Assembly: GCA_930367205.1 (NCBI GenBank)
Contig: OV884009.1
Coordinates: 124,442,639-124,506,638 of the forward strand
From: Acanthosoma haemorrhoidale
Lineage: Eukaryota > Arthropoda > Insecta > Hemiptera > Acanthosomatidae
DNA length: 64,000 bases
Reading direction: 5' to 3'
The translations under genes were made by a program, and so were the position numbers. Of the stretch, positions 10,759-20,079 are shown piece after piece. The notes under the pieces were generated by a model, which did no database searches, was not told where the DNA came from, and was given only the letters and a program-made list of their open reading frames with translations. The stretch's first letter is position 1. Each line of letters begins with the position of its first letter.

Positions 10759-11244
10759 CTACTTCCACACCTGACGGCCCTCCCTTCCACTTACCTCGCG
10801 TTCGTCCCTGGCCGGGCCGCTGCGCTCGGACGGTTCGCTCTCCTCCTCTGATGATCCGTCGGTGGTGGACTGCCTGTCGCTCCACCGGTTCGTCTCCCTG
10901 GTGTTCCACCGCTGGCAGTTGATCTCCATCGGTTCCGGTCGGAATCCCCTTCTATTGCCTCTGTTGTTGCGCCTAGGGCAATCTCTGGCCATGTGCCCTT
11001 GTCTCCCGCATTCAAAGCATTTCGTCTGAACCCATTGGGCTGCCACGTGCCCCGGTCGATTGCATTCAAAGCACCTTCCCTCCTGCTTCTTCCTCCTCTC
11101 GTCCTGTCCTCTACCTGTCCGCCTTTCCATACCCCGGCCGAATCCAGTTTGTCTTGGCGGGCTCCTTCTGTAAGTCACTCTCTTCCAGCTTACATCTCTT
11201 TCATATCCTGTGACTTCCTCTTCTCGGGCACTAATGTCCACCAT
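10759..11244 (-). pseudogene. gypsy-1 Gag nucleocapsid region (two zinc knuckles)
   Basis: 161 residues rich in Arg. There are two Cys knuckles. The first, starting Cys-Phe-Glu-Cys-Asn, lacks the usual last Cys (Trp in the Ala-Gln-Trp position). The second is a full Cys-x2-Cys-x4-His-x4-Cys (Cys-Phe-Glu-Cys-Gly-Arg-Gln-Gly-His). A Ser/Glu-rich tail follows. Nucleocapsid binds the genomic RNA. It is separated from the capsid frame by a frameshift between 11244 and 11291. Confidence 0.7.
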
Positions 11245-11290
11245 CTCCTGGGCACATTCCAGGAATGTTTGTAAGGATGATTGTACGCTG

Positions 11291-11833
11291 CTAAGATACC
11301 TTGCTAAGATACTGCATACGTCCGTTTGTCTGGTGGGGTTTCTTCGTCTCCAGGAACATCTTGAATATATCCTCTTCCGGTGTCCATCTACCCCCTCCGA
11401 ATCCCTTCTTTAATCGTTCTTTTACAGTACTCCACGGGGTCTCTTCGTCCGCTTGAATCATATTCAAGATGCTCCTCTTCACCCTACACACGAATGCTGC
11501 TCTCAGTGACTCCGCGTCTCCTTCGGTGATCAGGTCTTCCACTCTCTTTCCTTCGATCTGTGTCATCAGCCTGTCGCCTCCTTTCAGGAAGTGGTTTAGC
11601 TCTCCGGTTTCTCCTGCAAATCTCTCCAGATCGGAGATCGCTTTGCTTACGTCTTGAGCCGTTATTGCCTGGATTTTCATCCAGGCCATCGTATTGGCAT
11701 GAGCGGCTGCCATAGTTAATTGGGGAAGCTGCGGTATCTCAGCTGCTGCGTTGAGCACCGCTGGTCTGAGTACTCCCTCCGGCATTCCCGTAAAATAAGA
11801 GAACAACAAAGAGAAACGAGAACACGATAACAC
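11291..11833 (-). pseudogene. gypsy-1 Gag capsid region
   Basis: 180 residues. The likely start is the internal Met of Met-Pro-Glu-Gly-Val-Leu-Arg-Pro, because the upstream residues run into the leader. It contains Asp-Leu-Glu-Arg-Phe-Ala-Gly-Glu-Thr-Gly-Glu-Leu-Asn-His-Phe-Leu and Thr-Pro-Trp-Ser-Thr-Val-Lys-Glu-Arg-Leu-Lys-Lys-Gly-Phe-Gly. Both are shared with the gypsy-2 Gag (Lys-Leu-Asn-His-Phe-Leu-Lys and Gly-Gly-Arg-Trp-Ala-Pro-Glu-Glu-Asp), so the two elements belong to one lineage. It would form the virus-like shell. Confidence 0.7.
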
Positions 11834-11891
11834 TCCCGATACTTGAGACCACTAATTGCTCAGGTCTAGGTGACCGTATCTCAAGTAATGT

Positions 11892-11909
11892 TCCCGGGTT
11901 TCGGCACCA
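11892..11909 (-). promoter_or_regulatory. gypsy-1 primer-binding site, complementary to tRNA-Phe
   Basis: On the minus strand it reads TGGTGCCGAAACCCGGGA, complementary to a tRNA 3' end TCCCGGGTTTCGGCA plus CCA. That is the T-arm and acceptor end of insect tRNA-Phe as I remember it. It lies directly inside the 5' LTR and would prime minus-strand DNA synthesis. gypsy-2 has the identical site. Confidence 0.8.
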
Positions 11910-12094
11910 CTTAACTAGACTCGGATAGAAAGAGTGAAAAAAAGGTGGGGTTTAAATGAATGCTACGCAAGTGAACTGATAACTAACTAGCTTTATTTTC
12001 CTCTCGTCTATATATACATATCTGAGTGGGATTAACCCCACTCTGATCTACTGTTTATTATGCCAAGTCCTAATACTCTTAAGGCTTAGATAAC
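11910..12094 (-). repeat. gypsy-1 5' LTR (outer end approximate)
   Basis: The inner end is fixed by the primer site. On the minus strand it ends GAGTCTAGTTAAG. TATATATA followed by AATAAA gives the same promoter/poly(A) layout as the 3' LTR, and a GAGTGGG/CCCACTC hairpin sits where the 3' LTR has its own hairpin. Overall identity to the 3' LTR is low. The outer end, at about GTTATC, is inferred from length. Confidence 0.45.
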
Positions 12095-12108
12095 ATATAT
12101 ATATATAT

Positions 12109-12318
12109 CTGTACCTCGGAGGGATACAACACTTAAGGTATTAACGGGTGATCTTCAAAAATGTTTGCCGTCACCCCTTATAACAAATTGCATAAGCTTT
12201 TACAAGAGAAAACTTTGGACGTTGAATTACACCCTTTTTGATTCTTCTGATTCGTCAGTCCATTGTATTATGTGGGACGAATCCAAAGGAGCTCGTGTTG
12301 TATCCCTCCGAGGTACAG
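12109..12318. mobile_element. MITE with 24-bp terminal inverted repeats
   Basis: The 24 bases at 12109-12132 (beginning CTGTACCTCGGAGGGATACA) are perfectly inverted at 12295-12318. Both ends are embedded in (TA)n, so a TA target duplication is likely but cannot be delimited. The 210-bp element has no coding capacity. It sits against the outer end of the gypsy-1 5' LTR. The superfamily is not determinable from the ends alone; TA targeting would suit Tc1/mariner-like or piggyBac-like transposases. Confidence 0.75.
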
Positions 12319-12679
12319 ATATATATATATATATATATAATGGTTCTTAGGGACGACAGAAATCAATTTAAACAAGGTTGTGTTGCTCTGTAAAACTAAG
12401 TTTATTTTCTTTTAATTGTTAATTAGTTTACGGGTTTACAAATAAAATCTAAATTCATACCTGTAAAACAAAGAAACGACATTCAATGTTTATTCTCCTG
12501 TCGATTCTGTTTGTTTTATAATAACAAATAATTAAAGTCAAAGCTTATGTTTAGCTTTTCACTGCTTGCCTATCACTCACGTAACCTCCCTGCTGATAAC
12601 GCTAGTATCATTCTCTTCAACGCCTACATTATCTATGTTGGCGTGGCGCGCTATTCAAATTAAATAAATACATTTTCTT

Positions 12680-12721
<42 letters not shown>
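12319..12721. other. AT-rich spacer with TA microsatellites
   Basis: A (TA)n run follows the MITE, and a longer one occupies about 12682-12721, directly against the gypsy-2 LTR. Nothing coding is seen. Confidence 0.6.
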
Positions 12722-12722
<1 letters not shown>

Positions 12723-12901
12723 CTTATGTGTATCGGACCGTGAAACGTAAAAAAAAAGAATAAGTTGGGAACGAAATAACACTCTTGAAGACTGGGAAAG
12801 AACTGCTTTATTCAAATTATAATCCTCTATATATATGTTTACACTGTTTATCAAGGTAGTTTGGAATTAGTGGCTATACTCCCGTAAGTCACATCTTAAC
12901 T
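12722..12901 (-). repeat. gypsy-2 3' LTR (180 bp)
   Basis: Nearly identical to 17036-17216. It has minus-strand start AGTTAAGATGTG and end ATACACATAAGT. The purine tract CTGGCAGGGGGGG (minus strand, 12902-12914) precedes it and would prime plus-strand synthesis. Confidence 0.85.
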
Positions 12902-13189
12902 CCCCCCCTGCCAGTTTACGAACATCCTCGTAAACTCAAAAAGAAAAGAAAACAAACAAAAGAATTGTACATCATTGGTTAAAAAACAATAAAATAAACA
13001 AAATTACAGCGTACTCTATATACATAACTAACCTAATCTAGAATTTCACATAATACACAAAGAATAACTAGGGTAATTTACCCCAAAACTCTATATACAA
13101 AAAATAAAAGATATATTGCTCTGCTCTAGAAAAACGTACCATAACATGATGGTAATAAAATACACTCTTATGGTCTGGCTTCTCCCACT

Positions 13190-13732
13190 GGAAATTTAAG
13201 TTGCTCAATATGTACAATTCTCCGTTTCCTGGGTTCAGCCAGACTCTGAACGGTGACAATATTGTGTTTCCTAATCGTAATCACTTTGAACGGGCCCTCA
13301 TACCTCAGAACTTCCTTCGCACTATTTCCTTTTTAGTGCCGCCAACGTCTCATTGATCCCCCGGTGGTTCGTCTTCCCTTAATGGTATGCGCTCGTTACG
13401 TCCGTTTGCTGCTCCTGATCACGAATGGTCTCTACCATATAGCGGCATCGTATGAATGTTCTGTCTATCCCTATCTTCTCATACCTCCACAAGTTACGTA
13501 ACTTGTCCCACACCGTCGCGTTTCCCATATACAGATGATTGGTTACTCCAGGTTTAGAGGCGTCTTTTAGCGCTTTACAGATTTGCTCTTCTTGCACTCC
13601 AGGTTGTGACCAAATGGTGATGATAGAATGTTTTTCATATTTGGAGAACTCCATTTTTACGAGCCCCGTCATCCTTGTCTTCCAGATGACCTGTCGAGAT
13701 TTGTTGTTGACTATTTCATCTATCTCCTCCAT
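13190..13732 (-). pseudogene. gypsy-2 integrase remnant with core deletion
   Basis: 13732-13379 encodes the tether and integrase N-terminus. Continuing past that frame's end, the zinc-binding motif Gly-Lys-Thr-Asn-His-Arg-Gly-Ile-Asn-Glu-Thr-Leu-Ala is readable at about 13378-13340. Immediately afterwards (about 13330) the sequence becomes the C-terminal domain (Leu-Arg-Tyr-Glu-Gly-Pro-Phe-Lys-Val, then Arg-Ile-Val-His-Ile-Glu-Gln-Leu). All of the D,D,E core and flanking region, several hundred bases, is missing. The junction differs from that in gypsy-1. Confidence 0.7.
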
Positions 13733-14298
13733 CTCTCATTTTCCGACTCATCATCCGAGGGATCCTCATTGTTTTGGAGTTCAGGTCCGCGCTCTCCTTC
13801 CCCGTCTGGTGTCCATTCCCGCCCGAACCTTTGTAAATTCCCCGACGCTTCTCCTACCTCCGTTTTGATCATGTTTACTTGTAAAGCACGAGATAGCCAG
13901 TCAGCGACAACGTTATCTTTTCCTGGTTTGTACACCACTTCCAGGTGGTACTGACTTAGAATCTCCTTCCATCGCGTGACTCGAGCCGAGGACTCCTTCA
14001 GATTATCCACCCACAGCAGAGGACGATGATCAGTATGTACTTTAAACCGCCGTCCAAATACATATGGCCTAAAGTGTTGCACTGCCCATACAATTCCTAG
14101 CAGTTCGTGTTCGAGTGCACTGTAACGAGATTCCGCATCAGTAAGCCTCCTGCTCGCGTATGCCACGGGTCTTTCTCCCTTCTCGCTTTCCTGTGATAAG
14201 ACCGCCCCCAGTGCATATTCGCTGGCATCCGTGGTGATCGAAAATGTCTTAGCAAAGTCTGGGAATGCGAGGACTGGTTCCGTTTGCAGCCTCATCAT
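13720..14298 (-). pseudogene. gypsy-2 RNase H
   Basis: 192 residues, open throughout. It contains Thr-Asp-Ala-Ser-Glu-Tyr-Ala-Leu-Gly-Ala-Val-Leu (first catalytic Asp), Glu-His-Glu-Leu-Leu-Gly-Ile-Val-Trp-Ala-Val (catalytic Glu), Thr-Asp-His-Arg-Pro-Leu (Asp) and the terminal Asp-Asn-Val-Val-Ala-Asp-Trp-Leu-Ser-Arg. This is a complete-looking Ty3/gypsy RNase H, which degrades template RNA. The acidic tail (Asp-Pro-Ser-Asp-Asp-Glu-Ser-Glu) is the linker to integrase. Confidence 0.8.
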
Positions 14299-14304
14299 AC
14301 ATTT

Positions 14305-15280
14305 CTATATATTCGTTTCAATCTCTGGCGTGATCCGAACTGTGCATCCCTTCCTCAAGAGTTCGTTGAGAGGGACCAGATTTGCGGCCATCTCCGGTAT
14401 GAATCTGCGGTAATAATTTAAAGTCCCTAACAACCTCCGGATCCCCTTTACATCACTCGGCATTACCATTTTCCCAATCGCTTCGACTTTCTTTCCATCT
14501 GGCCTTACCCCTTCTGCCGAAATCACATGTCCAAGAAAAGCAATCTGCCTTTGCCCCAGTGTCGACTTTTCTTGTGATAGTTTCAATCCAAACTGGCGTA
14601 TCCTGTTGAAGGCTTGACGCAAGTCCTCTATATGACTCGATTCTGACTTGCTAAATACCAGGAGATCATCCATATAAACTTGACACATGTTTTCGCCAAG
14701 AATTCATCCATCAATCTTTGAAATGTGATGGGCGCATTTTTTAATCCGAATGGCATACGGGTAAACTGGTAATGCCCCCTTTCAAAAGTAAACGCCGTTT
14801 TGGCCTGGTCTCTGGGATGCATACGGATCTGGTGATATCCGGACTTTAAATCGAGCATACTAAATATTGATGCTCCTCCCAGCCAATCCAAAATATCTTC
14901 CAATCTCGGACTGGGGTATTTTTCATCACTTGTGTTTTCGTTTAAGTTTCGAAAATTAACCACTACCCTATATCGTTCCTTTTTTTTCCCTTCGACCGGC
15001 TTCTTCTTAACAGCCCACAATGGGCTATTAAAGGGCGATTCACGATAACCCCTTGCCGCTTCAACTCCTCGCGAATGTGTCCTCTTAACGCTTGGGGGTA
15101 CCTCCGCTCCTTTACATAGGTGACCTTATCCGACTTCAAATAGATCTCGTAAAGAGTTTCCCCCGTCGCGCTCAACGGATCACCTTCGCGGAAAAAAATG
15201 TCTCCAAATTCATCTCTTGCCCTTTTTCTCCAGTCTACCCCCTTAGTGATTACTCCCACACGCCTAACGCTTTCCGTCAC
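14305..15280 (-). pseudogene. gypsy-2 reverse transcriptase
   Basis: Three overlapping frames: 15280-14963 (N-terminus, Val-Lys-Glu-Arg-Arg-Tyr-Pro-Gln), 15020-14628 (fingers and palm, [10 protein letters not shown] with catalytic Asp, and Met-Pro-Phe-Gly-Leu-Lys-Asn-Ala-Pro) and 14688-14305 (Tyr-Met-Asp-Asp catalytic box, Phe-Leu-Gly-His-Val-Ile, and Leu-Asn-Tyr-Tyr-Arg-Arg-Phe-Ile-Pro). Two frameshifts, near 15000 and 14690, break it. Key residues are otherwise present. Confidence 0.8.
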
Positions 15281-15429
15281 ATCTTGCGTCGTCCGCTACC
15301 TCTTTTTCCCAATCCGAATTACCCACTGGCCCCCTGAGCTACGAATTTGTATCCCTAGTGTGTTAAATAGATCGCATCCCAAAATTCCCCCGTACTCCCG
15401 CGGCATGTTTTCCACAACGTGCAGTGTCA

Positions 15430-15651
15430 TCACCTCCCCCCCTGCTTTCCCGACTTATCTAGGGCTATATCGATTTCCCCGTCTATAGTACAGGGCCCAC
15501 TCAAAGTGACCACTTTACATTGACATGGCTTAACCTGTGGTTTACACTTCGCTTTAAATAATACATCCAATTTATTCCTACTCACTAGCGTACAGGAACT
15601 CCCCGTATCCACTAAACATTTCCACCCTTTACAGAATTCTATAATAGGCAA
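15430..15651 (-). pseudogene. gypsy-2 aspartic protease
   Basis: Contains Cys-Leu-Val-Asp-Thr-Gly-Ser-Ser, the retropepsin active-site triad, at residues 12-19. It is followed by Val-Thr-Leu-Ser-Gly-Pro and Ile-Asp-Ile-Ala-Leu-Asp. The 73-residue frame covers the first two thirds of the domain, and the rest is out of frame between 15430 and 15280. It would cleave the Gag-Pol polyprotein. Confidence 0.75.
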
Positions 15652-15711
15652 CCTGTCCCACTTCTATACAACACTATTCACAAAAAGGTTGCCCCTCCCT
15701 TCACACAATTC

Positions 15712-16137
15712 TCATTCTTTACTCACCTGCTCTGTTCTCCGCTGCTTGTTTCTCCTTCCTGAGGTTCCTCTGCCCCCGGATTCGCTGTCCTCCGTCTCCG
15801 ATCCTGATGCCTCCGAAAATCTGGCCGATTCTGATGAAATCCTGCTTCTTCGCCACACTCTTTGAGCATTGATCTCCATAGGCTCGCCTCGGTCGTGCTC
15901 CCTGCGCCGTATATATGGGCATTGTCTGGCCATATGTCCCTCATTGTGACATTCGAAGCATCTTGTACGGGGGCACTGGGCTACCAAGTGCCCCGTCTTG
16001 CCACACTCATGGCACTTCCTTTCCTCTCTTCTCCCAATCTTCCTCTCCACAACTTGCCTTCTTTCTGTCTCTTCTCCCAAACTCTCCCTCTCTTCTTCTT
16101 CCCAGATCCTGTCTCCCTTTATTCCTTCCTGCCTCAT
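15712..16137 (-). pseudogene. gypsy-2 Gag nucleocapsid region
   Basis: 141 residues, highly charged. It has two complete knuckles of the form Cys-x2-Cys-x4-His-x4-Cys in tandem (Cys-His-Glu-Cys-Gly-Lys-Thr-Gly-His and Cys-Phe-Glu-Cys-His-Asn-Glu-Gly-His), then a Ser/Glu-rich tail. The same arrangement as gypsy-1, with both knuckles intact. Confidence 0.75.
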
Positions 16138-16349
16138 TTCTCCGATACACCACTCTACTTCATCCTGGTTCTATCTCTTCTCTCTTCCTCGTCCTGGGCA
16201 CTCGCGTCTACCATTTCCTGTGCACATTCCATAAATTATTTTTCTCTAGGTAGGCCATCCTTTCTCCCCGTATCCCTAGCTAACTGTACTTTCAGAACCG
16301 TGGTCATAAATATCATTCACGCTTCTACCGTACTTGTGTCCATTACTTC

Positions 16350-16932
16350 TCACAATTTCTCATTTATCTTATTCAGCTTCGCGAGAAGGCCTGCGGCGTA
16401 CTGGCCATTTGGTTTTTTCAATTCCCGGAACATTTGCAGCATATCCTCTTCTGGGGCCCATCGCCCCCCTCCATAGGCCTTTTTAAGTCTTTCCTTGATC
16501 ACCTGCCACGTAGTATCTTCGTCTGCTTGAATCAAATTCAATACACTTCTTCTCACCCGACAAGCCAGGGCCACCCGTAACCTTTTGGCATCCGACTCCT
16601 CTAGCAGGTCCGCTGCAACCTGGGCCTGAATGCTACTCATAATTCCGTCCCCGCCTTTGAGGAAATGGTTTAGTTTGCCTATCGCCATTAAATTTCTCTA
16701 GATCTGATATCTCTCTTCTTATGTCCTGGGCGTTCGCCTTCTTTAATTTCATTCTTTCTAAGTCGTTGGTCTCCTGTGCTATCCTATTCGCTTCCTGAGC
16801 CGCCAAGTCCGCCCGCGCCATTGCCAAAGTTGTCGATGGTAATGGTGGGATTCCGTGATTTACCTGTTCCGGCTGTTGGGACTCCAGAGTCAGCGTCGCT
16901 GGTCTAAGGACACTTTGTCCTTGTTCATTCAT
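16350..16932 (-). pseudogene. gypsy-2 Gag capsid region
   Basis: Starts at Met-Asn-Glu-Gln-Gly-Gln-Ser-Val-Leu-Arg-Pro, homologous to the start of the gypsy-1 Gag. It runs through an Ala-rich helix, Ile-Ser-Asp-Leu-Glu-Lys-Phe and, after a frameshift near 16690-16670, Lys-Leu-Asn-His-Phe-Leu-Lys-Gly-Gly-Asp and Arg-Leu-Lys-Lys-Ala-Tyr-Gly-Gly-Gly-Arg-Trp. Another break separates it from the nucleocapsid region (16349-16138). Confidence 0.7.
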
Positions 16933-17018
16933 GATTTACTCGACATAAGAAAAACAAAATTCACAGAATCACGAAGTTAAGAAAAAAAATTATTCTCACT
17001 TGAAATTGTTAAAACAGT

Positions 17019-17036
17019 TCCCGGGTTTCGGCACCA
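17019..17036 (-). promoter_or_regulatory. gypsy-2 primer-binding site, tRNA-Phe
   Basis: Minus strand TGGTGCCGAAACCCGGGA, identical over all 18 bases to the gypsy-1 site and directly adjacent to the 5' LTR. It supports assignment of both to one lineage even though the LTRs differ. Confidence 0.8.
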
Positions 17037-17216
17037 CTTATGTGTATCAGACCGTGAAACGTAAAAAAAAAAAAGAATAAGTTGGGAACAAAATAACACT
17101 CTTGAAGACTGGGAAAGGACTGCTTTATTCAAATTATAATCCTCTATATGTATTTACAATGTTTATCAAGGTAGTTTGGAATTAGTGGCTATACTCCCGT
17201 AAGTCACATCTTAACT
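17036..17216 (-). repeat. gypsy-2 5' LTR (181 bp)
   Basis: Matches the 3' LTR with a few substitutions and small length changes in an A-run and a TA-run. It is followed on the plus strand by TATATATATA. The last base of the plus-strand boundary (17216) is set by comparison with the other LTR. Confidence 0.85.
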
Positions 17217-17396
17217 TATATATATATTTGAAACATTCTTGATAAAGTGTTAAAATACTAAATTCAACCAGACTTCCCCCCCCCAATTGTCTATGGCTTC
17301 CATAAATTTAAGTTTTTTAAAAATAAAGTTAGTGTTATCAATTTTAATTTTGACAACATATAACTCTTTCAAGCTAAAATTCTATAATACAATTTA

Positions 17397-17657
17397 TATT
17401 GAAACTTCTTTATTGTGATAAAATTATAATCTGCCTTATTGGGCAATAAGTAATTGTGATAAATGTTCTCATTCATTCCATATTTACAATTTTCATTCAC
17501 TCCCTCATTCATACAGTATCTACAAACAGCCCAGAGACTTCCCAAATCCACACGGTTGTCACCTCCCTCACATGCGAAAGATGAAGCGGAGTCTTGGGAA
17601 GTCCCCCACATCACTAAATACGAGCCAGTGGAGACCCACCAAGAGCACGAGAGCCAC
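17397..17657 (-). mobile_element. Jockey 3'-end fragment
   Basis: Reverse complement of the 3' untranslated region of the jockey at 58939-60785. It shares the GCGGAGTCTTGGGAAGTCC block, CTCTGGGCTGT, and the terminal hairpin-like CTGCCTTATTGGGCAATAAG. It is flanked by imperfect copies of TATAATNCAATWTA (17383-17396 and 17658-17671), a probable target-site duplication. It is a severely 5'-truncated insertion. Confidence 0.75.
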
Positions 17658-17671
17658 TATAATTCAATATA

Positions 17672-18609
17672 AAATACTCAACTAACTAAAGTAATATATA
17701 AATTATAAATCTGTTAAATAATGTAAAGATAACAAATTGATAAAAACAAATTTAAACTAATATTATAAAGAATTTAAGTACAGTAAGGAGTGTCGTTTCT
17801 ATTTTTGAATCAGATGAAGTATTGTACTCATGATTCTTTTCATTTTCTAAAAAAAAAGAAATTTCCACATTTTCTTTCTTCTAATCAAATTGTGAAATCA
17901 AATGTACAAAATGCTTTATTGTCATTTTTATTTATTGCAACATAATTGCAGTAGAGGAGTTCTATTCTATCTATAAATTTGAATGGGAAAACCAATCTTC
18001 TGGAGGTAAAGATAATTTTACTTATTAAGGGTGGGTTATCTGTATTAGTTGTCATAAAACAGATTGAAGATGTGTAGTAATGTTACTATTTGTATATAAA
18101 TAAAAAGTAATGCATTAATCAAAACTTTGATTATCCTGGTACCACAGAAATCTTGAATCAATATATTAATTATCGCTAATATTTTGATGTTATAAAGAGG
18201 CAAGAAAGAGTGATAAAACCTTTATTCAGTTACAACAGACTACAACTGTCCAATGTGGATCCAGTTACACAGTTTTCAATACTATTAGATATACGCCTTA
18301 CTAGCGTTTATTATAAAATGTGATAGTTATTTTTATTAATTTACAATTTGTAATCTAAATTGTAAAAACTAGATGTTTTGGAAAAAAATTGTAATGATGT
18401 GAGAACTTGATTTATTTGTATAGGTCATAAAAACTATTGGTTGGATACAATATTTATGCTAGTGATATATCAAGAAATAACTAATAGGTTAGGTATTATC
18501 AGAATCTCTAATTATATCTTCCTGTTTCTTAACTGGAATTGAACCATTCAATGAAACATTATTTATTTCCATTTCCCCATTACTCCACTAGTTACATTAT
18601 ATTACATAG
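17672..18609. other. AT-rich stretch, nothing recognised
   Basis: Simple AT-rich DNA without open frames of note, RNA genes or repeats that I can identify. Confidence 0.5.
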
Positions 18610-18755
18610 TTATGTAAATGCACAAAATTGTAAATTAAATGTTTTTTATTTATTTCTTTGTGGTATCTTTTAAAATATTTGAGGTTATGCATATTTTAGT
18701 TTTCAGTTTCATTCAATTGTTAAAAACAATTTTTTATAAGCTGTATCAACCTTAA
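18610..18755 (+). repeat. Diverged direct repeat, copy 1
   Basis: Resembles 19365-19532 in the same orientation. Shared blocks are TATGTAAAT, AAATTGTAAATTAAAT, TTTTTATTTAT, TTTGTG, and ATAAGCT(G/A)TATCA. Copies are about 760 bases apart. It could be an old tandem duplication or two copies of an interspersed repeat. Confidence 0.5.
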
Positions 18756-18890
18756 CCCTTCAACCGTGCAGCAGGGTTGAGTAGGACCAAGCCCTCCCCG
18801 TGTGCTAAGGCGAGGTCAAGATCATCATCACCTTCTGTGTGCAGGATTCTTGGCCCCTCGCCGTCACACTGCATTTTTTTGTACTTTGTT
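18756..18890. other. GC-rich island in AT-rich DNA
   Basis: About 120 bases, from TTCAACCGTGCAGC to CGCCGTCACACTGC, have roughly balanced base composition amid DNA that is mostly A and T. No long frame or tRNA-like fold is evident. It is possibly a short transposon remnant. Confidence 0.3.
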
Positions 18891-19364
18891 TGGATTCTTT
18901 GGAAATGTTTTGTATCTACATGTATTATTTATGAATTGAAGCTACTTTAATTCAATTTTTTAAACGTAATCATCCCATCACATTGATCATTAATAAAAAA
19001 CTAAATTGTATTACATTATTAATTTTTTGTTTATAATTAGTTTAATTTTTTGATAAATGAAAGTTCCCCCTGACCTTTCTTGTTCCCTGATACTGGGTAG
19101 GTTTAACTTTTTTTTTTTTACCCTATTATGACTGAAAAACAATATCTTATTTTAACTAAAAACTTTATTAGATAAATTTACAATAGGGGTGGTAAGTAAT
19201 TGCGATCTGAGAACACTTTCACACAATATAATAACAAGCACACACACCATAATTAAAGATTTTAATAATAACTTATATATTGGTTTATTTTTTTATTTAT
19301 CATTAGCATAAATATTGTATTCAACCAATGTGTTTTGTAATCTAGTCCAGGAATAGCCATTTTT

Positions 19365-19532
19365 TATGTAAATATACATTGAAATTGTAAATTAAATAGT
19401 TTTTATTTATCTTTTTGTGACATCTTTAAAAATACTTTTAAGGTATTTTTAAATTTAAGGTAATGTTTACTGTATTGTTCAATTAAATATACCTGTAAAA
19501 AATAAATCCTTGTAAGCTATATCATCCTTTAA
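19365..19532 (+). repeat. Diverged direct repeat, copy 2
   Basis: Second copy of the 18610-18755 repeat. It is better preserved at its 5' half (AAATTGTAAATTAAATAG) and at its end (GTAAGCTATATCATCC). Confidence 0.5.
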
Positions 19533-20079
19533 TTTTGTAAACTGTGTATAAAGTAACTCATCTCATTCATGTTTTTTGTATCAAATTTCACATAATTAAA
19601 ACCACTCCAAAGTTTCTAGAATAGGAACCAGAAATATGTTTTACATTTCTGAAATTAAGACTAGACTTTAGATTTCTGTTGCAACTGGAAATTTTAACCC
19701 TTATTTGCTTAGTAAGTAAATAATGCAATATCTATGAAAAGGACAGATCATTTTTACAGAGGTAAACTATTGCTGAGGCATGTTTCAAAAGAAATAACTA
19801 GTAAGTACAATATCAATAGTTCACAGTTACTTTTACAAGAAGTTTTTTTCTTGGTAGATAATTTATTTTCCTTGAATGTTAATAGTAATTTATGATTTAG
19901 AAAATTATAGGAAAGTGCTAGGCTAAGGAGCGATAGCCATGGGCTCACTACCAGCTCAACATTCCGAGGACATTACCTATAGATATTGTTATTTCAGATC
20001 ACAAATATTTCTCTGTTCTTCCAAACTTATACTCTGATGTAATTATTGACACAATATACTTAAACTTCATGGCAGGCTT

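Larger units (their letters stand above)
6263..12094 (-). mobile_element. Ty3/gypsy LTR retrotransposon, copy 1 (defective, mosaic)
   Basis: Read on the minus strand the order is 5' LTR (about 12094-11910), tRNA-Phe primer-binding site, gag capsid region, two zinc knuckles, protease, reverse transcriptase, RNase H, a scrambled RNase H/integrase region, integrase remnant, purine tract and 3' LTR (6443-6263). The body is much richer in G and C than the host DNA and than gypsy-3. Pol is broken by frameshifts. The RNase H-tail/linker/integrase-N-terminus block occurs in about three versions, and the integrase core is deleted. The two LTRs share layout but differ extensively, so this copy looks like a recombinant between related elements. 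Confidence 0.85.
12722..17216 (-). mobile_element. Ty3/gypsy LTR retrotransposon, copy 2 (integrase-deleted)
   Basis: 4.5 kb, bounded by 180/181-bp LTRs that differ at only a handful of positions and flanked on both sides by TATA, a 4-bp duplication set in (TA)n. On the minus strand the order is LTR, tRNA-Phe primer site, gag, zinc knuckles, protease, RT, RNase H, integrase N-terminus, C-terminal tail, G-rich polypurine tract, LTR. The LTRs begin AGTTA and end TAAGT, as errantivirus-type LTRs do. There is no envelope gene. Frames are broken in gag and RT, and the integrase core is absent. Confidence 0.9.

Noticed and set aside
6857..11274. Plus-strand frames of 90-250 codons over gypsy-1
   Set aside because: Antisense shadows of GC-rich gag-pol; none has motifs.
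18756..18890. tRNA or other structured RNA in the GC-rich island
   Set aside because: I could not fold a cloverleaf and saw no A/B box pair.
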